From a virus: a DNA stretch of 20,824 nucleotides. The stretch spans positions 1-20,824 of IMG/VR virus record IMGVR_UViG_3300044998_000953; one strand, given 5' to 3'. Below, one piece after another: positions 14,583 to 20,824 of the stretch; the stretch's first letter is position 1; the number at the start of each line of letters is the position of its first letter. The notes under the pieces are model-generated. The model searched no databases and was not told the DNA's origin. It saw only the letters and a list, made by a program, of their open reading frames with translations. A program made the translations under genes and the position numbers.

Positions 14583-16513
14583 TGGCAGATTTTACTTACA
14601 TGGATATTGGCGGCAAGTTCCTAGGCTATGGAGCTCCGTTTGTTAAAGCGTATTCTGGTAATTACACCGGCATAGAGAACAACATAGTAGACTTCGAGTA
14701 TGTGTATGATAATCAAGAAGGGGATTATTGTAGCATTAAACTACACTTCAGTAATCTAGGGGATAAGCCATTTGTGGAGGGAGAATACAAGAATAGAATA
14801 TACGAAGCAGATGAGGCTTACTTAAAAACTGGTGCAAAGTGGGTAATTACTTTTGGGTATCTTAATGGGCCAACTAGCACAAGGATAGTGTATCTATTCA
14901 ATGATAAAGTAAGTTATTCAAAAGATGGCCTAGAGATAGATTTAGTCTTAAAGCCAAGGGCTGCTATTCTTAATGGGGTAACTTCAAAAGCCACATCTCA
15001 AACCACTCAGGAATTTATAAATGAAAGCTCTAGGAATTTTGGTATAAATACCAAAACATTCCTTAATGATATTGCATACAACAGGGCGGGAAATTACCAA
15101 CCAGCAAGTGCTAGAGATAGGACTGAAACATCTGTTGCAGCTTTTGGCTTTAACCGGGGTATACAACCTATAGTGGGTATAAACTCAGAAGGTAGAGCCA
15201 CTCTAAGCCTGATAGGAACAGAAGGGGATAATCTAGGAACAGTCCAACTTCAAAGCAACTTCAACGACATATTGAATACATCAGTTACCTTCGGTAGAGG
15301 TACTAAGGACTTTGGAAAGAGGAAAATAACCCAAGGCCTAGGCTCAGACTATAAAACCATTGCCGAATCTGTTAACCAGGAATCAGGGGGCCCCTATGAT
15401 ATAATACGTAGGGATGATGATTTGATAATCTCAAAGAGAGATTACTCAACTGCCCCCATAAAGGTTCTGAAGTATATGGAACATGATGGGCTATTATTAA
15501 GCTATATTCCTGAAAGTAAAGGGTATGGTGCTGGGGTAGCAGCTTCAGTTAGAACTAGTTATTATGAGGGCGAGACAAAGACAAATTTTTCAGAAGATGT
15601 AACACCAGAGAATTTAGATAACCTAACTGGCAACATTGTACCTACAACTCTTAACCCAACTTTCTCAAGTTCACGAGATAATACTGAAACATATGTACAA
15701 TCAGTAGGATTTAGAAATGAGGTTAATGCTATACCTAAACTAAACCCTGAAACAGGAGAATTACTAATAGAAATCATAGACCCAGAGGGTAAAAGCTTGG
15801 CAAATGTAAATGCTGGTAGGGACTTTAATAAGCTTCTTTCTACTAGGGTAAATTTTGGAAGGAAGTATGACTCGTTAATACAAAACTTTAGGTCAAAGGT
15901 TTCATACCTACAGGGTGGAGAGGACCAACTAAAGGATTTTGCTAATGCCTTCATGGGAGATGTAACGGATGAGTTCGACCCAGAAGGTAATGTTGCTAGA
16001 GCAAATGCTCTAAACCAGATGATGAAACAGATGGAAGATAAACACCCATCTGAAATTGAAACAGTTGGAGACCCATCATTAGAGGCGGGAAGGGTAGTAA
16101 GAATGGAGGGGGTTGCATATGTTCACTCAGGTAATATCTATATCACACAGGCAAGGCATGTGATAAATGCAAATAATGGATATAGGACAATTCTAACTAA
16201 TGCCAGAAATGCCAAATTTGAAGTGCCCCCTAAGGCCACCAAAAAAGTTATTAAGAAAACGATAACTGCGGAAAAGGCAGTAAAACCCAAAGCAACAACC
16301 ACTCCTAAAATAACCCCGGTACCCCAAAAAACAATAGATGTAAGGGATATAAATGCAGTGGGGTTACCAATAGGAGTTAGTCTTGACGGATTCTTGGATG
16401 GCGCATATCGTCTTCAGGCTACTCCCCAAGGTACTGTTGAGGAGCGATTCATACAAAGGGGCGAATTTGAGAACACTACTGTTCCTAATGTCACGGAGTA
16501 TTTTGAAAAGTAA
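14582..16513 (+). CDS. Baseplate hub protein (gp27/gpD-like) with internal duplication
   Basis: The 643-residue protein begins with a hub beta barrel (residues 25-130, including ENNIVDFEYVYDNQEGDY and WVITFGYLNG). A duplicated module occurs at about residues 178-243 and 364-429: each has RDxTETxV, GF, PE/SEG, a beta pair, DFNKLL/NFNDIL and V-x-F-G-R. A late-control D/VgrG-type segment ends the core at 498-545 (EAGRVVRMEGVAYVHSGNIY and ARHVINANNGY). A Lys/Thr/Pro-rich linker (545-582) then leads to a 60-residue C-terminal extension. The hub joins tube, baseplate and spike. Neighbours are LysM upstream and spike downstream, each with TAATG overlap. Confidence 0.82.
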   Translation: MADFTYMDIGGKFLGYGAPFVKAYSGNYTGIENNIVDFEYVYDNQEGDYCSIKLHFSNLGDKPFVEGEYKNRIYEADEAYLKTGAKWVITFGYLNGPTSTRIVYLFNDKVSYSKDGLEIDLVLKPRAAILNGVTSKATSQTTQEFINESSRNFGINTKTFLNDIAYNRAGNYQPASARDRTETSVAAFGFNRGIQPIVGINSEGRATLSLIGTEGDNLGTVQLQSNFNDILNTSVTFGRGTKDFGKRKITQGLGSDYKTIAESVNQESGGPYDIIRRDDDLIISKRDYSTAPIKVLKYMEHDGLLLSYIPESKGYGAGVAASVRTSYYEGETKTNFSEDVTPENLDNLTGNIVPTTLNPTFSSSRDNTETYVQSVGFRNEVNAIPKLNPETGELLIEIIDPEGKSLANVNAGRDFNKLLSTRVNFGRKYDSLIQNFRSKVSYLQGGEDQLKDFANAFMGDVTDEFDPEGNVARANALNQMMKQMEDKHPSEIETVGDPSLEAGRVVRMEGVAYVHSGNIYITQARHVINANNGYRTILTNARNAKFEVPPKATKKVIKKTITAEKAVKPKATTTPKITPVPQKTIDVRDINAVGLPIGVSLDGFLDGAYRLQATPQGTVEERFIQRGEFENTTVPNVTEYFEK

Positions 16514-17478
16514 TGAGAAAGTCCCCATTTATAGATTTCCTAGACACCCTCATAAGGGACGGCCTAGAAAAATTTGGAAGGTATTATTCAGAATACCGGG
16601 GTGTGGTGTATGATAATGAAGACCCTCAGGGCCTATCACGAATAAAAGTTATAGTTCCTGAGATTACTGGAAATTCCGTTATAGATTATTGGGCTTGGCC
16701 TATTGGCCAAATGTCAGGCCAGGGGTATGGAATGCAGGCTCTACCAAGAAAGGGGGAATTAGTATGGGTATCATTTGAAAAAGGCTCTACTAGAAGGCCA
16801 GTATGGAAATTTGGATACCCAGGGCTTAAATCCGGTACTCTTAACCCAGATAAACCAAAGCATCTTAGGTCAATTGATAATTTTTGGTTCAGGACACCTG
16901 GGGGAATGCAAGTAGAGCTTGATGATACTCCCTCTGTACGCAGAATTAGAATAGCTCATGCCAACCAATCTGAGGTTATTATAGATGACAACACTATAAC
17001 CATCAAAAATACTGAAGGTAAACTTTTCTATATAGACAAGGATACTATAAAGATTGAGCATACTAATGGGTCCAATTTTGAGTTGAATTTATTAGACTCT
17101 AGTATATCTTATGCAACAGAGCTTGGAGTATTATCAAAAGTAGAACTAAATTCACTAGGGATAGTACAAGAGATACCCACAGCAGGCAGTGTTAATATAA
17201 AACATGGCGATGCCTCTATCTATCAATCTAATACTACTGCTATGGGCGACCAAACAGCAGATGTTATAAGCGATTTAGTTTATAAATTAGCTCAGTTTAT
17301 ACAGAAACTATCCATATATGCCTCAAGTCAAGCTAGCGCTGCAATCCCAACTCCTGCTGCTCCATTAGCTGGGGGCTTTACTCAATTAGGGGTAGATGCA
17401 TCAAATTTTGCTATAGAGCTTTCTTCAAAACTATCAGAGATAGAACAAATAAAAACCCCAACGCTAAAGTTTGAGTAA
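16513..17478 (+). CDS. Tail spike / baseplate assembly protein (gp5/gpV-like, no lysozyme)
   Basis: The 321-residue protein has a helical start, an OB-fold at about 26-105 (GVVYDNEDPQGLSRIKVIVP, PRKGELVWVSFEKGSTRRPV, GYPG), then short beta-helix repeats at 125-235 (VIIDDNTITIKNTEGK, IDKDTIKIEHTNGSN) and a helical, Ala/Pro-rich C-terminus (245-321). This is the trimeric spike layout of gpV or gp5, which pierces the outer membrane. There is no lysozyme insertion as in T4 gp5, so any peptidoglycan hydrolase must be elsewhere. The start overlaps the hub stop (TAATG), and the stop overlaps the next start in the same way. Confidence 0.87.
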   Translation: MRKSPFIDFLDTLIRDGLEKFGRYYSEYRGVVYDNEDPQGLSRIKVIVPEITGNSVIDYWAWPIGQMSGQGYGMQALPRKGELVWVSFEKGSTRRPVWKFGYPGLKSGTLNPDKPKHLRSIDNFWFRTPGGMQVELDDTPSVRRIRIAHANQSEVIIDDNTITIKNTEGKLFYIDKDTIKIEHTNGSNFELNLLDSSISYATELGVLSKVELNSLGIVQEIPTAGSVNIKHGDASIYQSNTTAMGDQTADVISDLVYKLAQFIQKLSIYASSQASAAIPTPAAPLAGGFTQLGVDASNFAIELSSKLSEIEQIKTPTLKFE

Positions 17479-17888
17479 TGTCAATAGGAAATAGCTTAAA
17501 AACCCAATTTGGCTCGGGTATATCTTTTCCAATAGAGATAGACTCAGCTGGAAGGCCTCTTATTAAGTCAGATATACAGCTAATAAGGGATTCTATAAAG
17601 ACTATCATAAGTTGGAATACTGGCTCTAGGTATTTTCTTGGAGAATACGGGGGTAATGTAGAACTTCTACTAGAAGAGCCTAATGATGATATCCTTAGAG
17701 CTAAACTAAGAAACATCATAGTTACTTCCGTTGCTACTTGGGAGAAGAGAGTAGAGGCAGTTTCGGTTGATATCACTAGCCCAGACAGGTTGGGTACAAC
17801 TTTAAATGCCAGGATAAACTACAGAATTGTAAAAACCCAACTAGAGGATAGCTTCATATATCCATTTTACCAAAGACTAGTATACTAA
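17478..17888 (+). CDS. Baseplate wedge protein, gp25-like
   Basis: The 136-residue protein has the gp25/gpW-like pattern: GSGISFPIEIDSAGRPL, helix SDIQLIRDSIKTIISW, then NTGSRYFLGEYGGNVELLLEEPND, and helix LRNIIVTSVATWEKRVEAV followed by strands with ITSPDRLGTTLNARINYRI. The invariant G-x-R-x-x-x-x-x-x-G segment before the second helix is intact. gp25 is the innermost wedge component, on which the sheath begins to polymerise. The length is normal for the family. It is translationally coupled to the spike by a TAATG overlap and lies 1 nt before baseplate J. Confidence 0.9.
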   Translation: MSIGNSLKTQFGSGISFPIEIDSAGRPLIKSDIQLIRDSIKTIISWNTGSRYFLGEYGGNVELLLEEPNDDILRAKLRNIIVTSVATWEKRVEAVSVDITSPDRLGTTLNARINYRIVKTQLEDSFIYPFYQRLVY

Positions 17889-17889
17889 T

Positions 17890-19614
17890 ATGAAAGTTCT
17901 AAATCCATGGGTTAGCTATGTTGACCGAAGCTATGAGCAGATAAAGAGGTCTTTGGTATCAAGGCTAGTTTCAAACAACCCTGAAATCACCGACCATACA
18001 GAAAACAACATTCTTATTATAATAATTTCAATGTTTGCCGGCATAGGTGAGCAATTGAATTATTACATAGACAACATGGCAAGAGAGGCTTTCCTAGAAA
18101 CTGCTAGGAAATATACCTCAGTTGTAAGGCTAACTAGAATGCTTGACTATAGAATCAAGGCAAAAAGCCCTGCTTATGTAGACATTACTCTAACCTTACT
18201 TAACGGGGTAGACCCAATAGCTGCTCAATCCAACATATTTGTACCGGCCGGAATAGTTGTAACAAATGGCCAATACAATTTTGTTGTAACATCTGACCAT
18301 TTCATTAGAGCTGGAAGCCAAACTACTCAACTTTTTGCAAGGCAAATAGATACTTTTGTTGACATTGTTGTAGGAACTTCCACTGGGGCTCCCAATCAGC
18401 AATACACTTTAGGAGAGAACTATGCTCAAGGTACAGCCCGAATAACCATAAATAACCAAACCTGGGAGCTAGTAAGTACATTAGGTTTTTCAAGGCCTAC
18501 TTCAAGACACTTTATAATAGATATAGAGGTAGATGGTCAAGCCTATATAAAATTTGGGGATGGCCTATTTGGAGCAATACCGGAAGCAAATTACGATATA
18601 TATTGTACTTTTGATGTTACAGTAGGTTCTGAAGCAAACAACGTATTACCTAATGCTATAACCCAGGTAAGCTTTGTTCCCCCCGCCTTTGGTAGTATTA
18701 TAGCAGGGTTAGGCTATGCAGATGGGTTTAGGGTTACAAACTTATTATCGCCAGCAGGGGGTACAGACTATGAGGGAATTGAGCAAATAAGACAAAGAGC
18801 CCCATTAAGTTTGAGGACTCTTGATAGGGCTGTTACACCCCAAGACTATCAAGATATAGCTCTTACTATAAATTCGGTATTCAGAGCAAAAGTAGGCTTC
18901 TGTTGTGGGAAATCAATAGATATCTATATTGCCCCATTTGGAGAGTCCATAGCTTCCTCATCACTGCTAAACCAGATTCAGGATTACTTTGATTGTAGGA
19001 AAATGGTTACTACATTTGTAAAACCCCAACCTGCGGGCATAACATACTTTGACCTTACTATGCAAGTAACCCCTAAGTTTTTTGCTAATCCCGCTATAGT
19101 AAACCAGAAGATAATAGATGCTCTAAATACCATCTATTCATACCCGAACTCAGACATAAACAAACCCATATTTTTCTCCTATATTTATCGAGCTTTAGCC
19201 CCTATAAACGAGATTGATACAGTGGCTATTACAATGCTTAGGACTAGGCCCTATGCAAGGCCCTTTAACCATACAGCAAGGCTATTTGGTACAATCTTAA
19301 CTCTGCCTGGTTCTGGAGCTAAAACAAAATGGAAGGTAGTATATCAAAACTCGGTATTTACCTTATTCAGGGAGCAGCAATTTATAACTAACCTAAGTAT
19401 AAATCAGCCATTTATAACTAACCTAAACGAGGTTCAAATAACTATAACCCCAGGCATATACTCTGAGGGTATGCAATGGGATTTTGTGGTATATCCTTAC
19501 ACCCAAGATATTAGTCTGGATGACTTTACAGTACCAGTTATAAACCCTTCAACTCTTACTATACTTCTGAATCCCGCCTCGGATTTGAATACCTGTAATA
19601 CTACCTGCGCATGA
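17890..19614 (+). CDS. Baseplate wedge protein J / gp6-like
   Basis: The 574-residue protein shows the baseplate J layout. The N-terminus has helices DHTENNILIIIISMFAGIGEQL and EAFLETARKYTSVVRLTRML. A beta domain follows, with FVPAGIVVTNGQYNFVV and the hallmark FGDGLFGAIP (residues 222-231) and GSEANNVLPN. Next comes GGTDYEGIEQIRQRAP, then TLDRAVTPQDYQDIAL at about 309-324. Residues 455-574 form a beta-rich extension beyond the usual J length. It carries the short duplication FITNLSINQPFITNL. gp6/J dimers form the ring that holds the wedges together. The last four bases of the gene overlap the next start (ATGA). Confidence 0.9.
   Translation: MKVLNPWVSYVDRSYEQIKRSLVSRLVSNNPEITDHTENNILIIIISMFAGIGEQLNYYIDNMAREAFLETARKYTSVVRLTRMLDYRIKAKSPAYVDITLTLLNGVDPIAAQSNIFVPAGIVVTNGQYNFVVTSDHFIRAGSQTTQLFARQIDTFVDIVVGTSTGAPNQQYTLGENYAQGTARITINNQTWELVSTLGFSRPTSRHFIIDIEVDGQAYIKFGDGLFGAIPEANYDIYCTFDVTVGSEANNVLPNAITQVSFVPPAFGSIIAGLGYADGFRVTNLLSPAGGTDYEGIEQIRQRAPLSLRTLDRAVTPQDYQDIALTINSVFRAKVGFCCGKSIDIYIAPFGESIASSSLLNQIQDYFDCRKMVTTFVKPQPAGITYFDLTMQVTPKFFANPAIVNQKIIDALNTIYSYPNSDINKPIFFSYIYRALAPINEIDTVAITMLRTRPYARPFNHTARLFGTILTLPGSGAKTKWKVVYQNSVFTLFREQQFITNLSINQPFITNLNEVQITITPGIYSEGMQWDFVVYPYTQDISLDDFTVPVINPSTLTILLNPASDLNTCNTTCA
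19380..19426 (+). repeat. 17-bp tandem duplication within the J gene
   Basis: ATTTATAACTAACCTAA occurs at 19380-19396 and again at 19410-19426, a 30-nt (ten-codon) period. It encodes FITNL twice. The two copies are identical, while the bases between them differ, so it looks like a recent in-frame duplication inside the C-terminal extension. Confidence 0.85.
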
Positions 19615-20824
19615 TATTCAGAGATTACTTATTCAGCCTACTAAGTAGCCATTTCAAAATAAATGACACTTATAAGGATGAGAATGATGAGGGCCTATTA
19701 GAAAGGTACCTTAGAAACTTTGGGCAGGAACTGGATGATGAATTTATACCCATCATTGAGAATGTAACTGAGCAGCTTTCCCTTAATGAGGCTGAGGCCA
19801 AATTTCTAGTTCATTTTGCTTACACTCTAGGTAGACCTCCATATATAAATAATGACCCAGAGCTTTACAGAAAGCTCCTAGAGAACATTGTATCTATCTA
19901 CAAGATAAAAGGCACAAAGAAAGCCTATGAGCTTCTTTTTGGGTTGTTAGGCTTCAATGTGAGCTTAGTAGAGTTTGAGCCAAAAGAGTATATCTACGAT
20001 GAAAATCCCCCAGTTCTATATGACAAGATAGATTTTGTAAATAGGGCTACTCCACCATTTTACGATAGTGATTGCCCATCCTGTAGCGATTACAGTATAT
20101 TCTATGTACCTGATTATATTGATTGTCGGGCTTTTAGAAATACCAGTTTCTTTCTTAATTGCATAGATACATTACCTGGGGGCTATGCAGGATTCATATT
20201 CAATATAACTACAGCAGAGCCAGGCTCTGTTTTTGTATTTAATGATGGTACAGGTAATCGGGTAGAAGTAGAATATACTCAACCTACTCTATCGGATTTC
20301 AAAGATGCTGTAGTATTAGCCTTATCAACAAACCCTGCTCAATTTTGGGCAGAACTTGATGTTGATGGGTATATCAGAATCTATATAAACCTACTATACT
20401 GGCAAGCACAGAACCCTGAGTTTGACCTATGCACCTCAAGAGTATTTATAGTAGATGATATTGCTAATGCTAGTATAAGCCTGCCTGGGGGTAACCTTAG
20501 GCTTATAAAGAATATCAAATGCCTTAATTGCAGTAACCTACAAGATATCTCTTATACCTTTGCTAAAGTATCATTTACCCACTCTAAGAGTTCAAATGGG
20601 GCTCAAATTACAGTAACATTTACCGAGGCATTTTCAACTAATGGGTCGGGAGTTATAGTAAGTAGGCTATGGAGCTTCGGAGATGGAACCACCTCCACTG
20701 AAGAAAACCCCACTCATGTATATACTGAGGGTAATAAATCATACCTAGTTAGCCTATTAGTTAATACCTCAGATGGCCTAACTTCAAGGTATACTACTAG
20801 GGTTGTTTTAATAGGGAATACCCC
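19611..20824 (+). CDS. gpI-like tail protein with C-terminal PKD domain (partial, runs off the window)
   Basis: The ATG at 19611 overlaps the J stop (ATGA), and the frame stays open to the window edge, giving 404 residues. Residues 50-120 resemble the P2 gpI-type tail protein: LSLNEAEAKFLVHFAYTLG, DPELYRKLLENIVSIYKIKG and TKKAYELLFGLLGF. A cysteine-containing region (DCPSC, DCRAF, LNC) follows at 150-185 and near 303. From about residue 317 a PKD domain begins, with WSFGDGTTSTEENPTHVY at 354-371. gpI joins J in the wedge and carries the tail fibres. The PKD addition suggests a surface-binding arm, as in the neck protein. The C-terminus is not visible. Confidence 0.85.
   Translation, partial: MIFRDYLFSLLSSHFKINDTYKDENDEGLLERYLRNFGQELDDEFIPIIENVTEQLSLNEAEAKFLVHFAYTLGRPPYINNDPELYRKLLENIVSIYKIKGTKKAYELLFGLLGFNVSLVEFEPKEYIYDENPPVLYDKIDFVNRATPPFYDSDCPSCSDYSIFYVPDYIDCRAFRNTSFFLNCIDTLPGGYAGFIFNITTAEPGSVFVFNDGTGNRVEVEYTQPTLSDFKDAVVLALSTNPAQFWAELDVDGYIRIYINLLYWQAQNPEFDLCTSRVFIVDDIANASISLPGGNLRLIKNIKCLNCSNLQDISYTFAKVSFTHSKSSNGAQITVTFTEAFSTNGSGVIVSRLWSFGDGTTSTEENPTHVYTEGNKSYLVSLLVNTSDGLTSRYTTRVVLIGNT

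Noticed and set aside
8014-19614. An extracellular contractile injection system or tailocin instead of a phage
   Set aside because: LysM and CIS-tube-like genes fit either, but gp10-like, stopper-like and adaptor-like neck genes and a long tape measure point to a complete phage with a head.
1-20824. TAG stop recoding, as in some gut phages
   Set aside because: TAG ends genes at 167, 4136, 5425 and 11526. At the two junctions I read past (4136 and 5425) another stop follows soon after, and at all four the next gene starts at or near that point, so TAG works as a stop.

Overview
This window is a dense block of tailed-phage structural genes. Every gene supported here lies on the + strand, and gaps between genes run from small overlaps to at most 80 nt. 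The order is that of a contractile-tailed (myovirus) phage: head-tail connectors, tail terminator, sheath, tube, tail assembly chaperone, tape measure, LysM baseplate proteins, hub, spike, gp25, gp6/J and gpI. No integrase, replication gene, tRNA or host gene is visible. The host is probably a Bacteroidota (Bacteroidetes) bacterium. That is an inference from start codons that almost all lack Shine-Dalgarno sequences and sit behind A-rich leaders, from PKD domains and serial Ig-like domains on structural proteins, and from a lipoprotein signal plus spanin topology that implies a Gram-negative envelope. Stop codon use (TAA, TAG, TGA) fits the standard code.

Region 1 (1-5425) is the neck. It holds the tail end of an unidentified gene, a 1007-residue protein with four PKD domains, a helical core resembling a head-tail adaptor and C-terminal Ig-like domains, a small lipoprotein with a C-terminal membrane segment (unimolecular spanin candidate), a stopper-like protein, an HK97-gp10-like protein and a tail-terminator-like protein. 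Region 2 (5433-7976) holds a fibre-like or decoration protein made of Ig-like repeats with paired cysteines, and a membrane-anchored coiled-coil protein. Region 3 (8014-10568) is the sheath and tube, closed by a strong intrinsic terminator.

Region 4 (10580-13726) is a zinc-ribbon tail assembly chaperone, a small -1-frame extension ORF reached by a classic T TTT TTC slippery site, and a TP901-type tape measure. Region 5 (13730-20824) is the baseplate: a CIS-tube-like protein, a LysM protein, a hub with an internal duplication, a spike with OB fold and beta-helix but no lysozyme, gp25-like, baseplate J, and a gpI-like protein that ends in a PKD domain and runs off the window.

The most notable observations are complete absence of GATC in 20.8 kb, a textbook -1 frameshift site in the chaperone gene of a contractile phage, a u-spanin candidate embedded among the neck genes, and the sharing of PKD and cysteine-paired Ig modules among several structural proteins.
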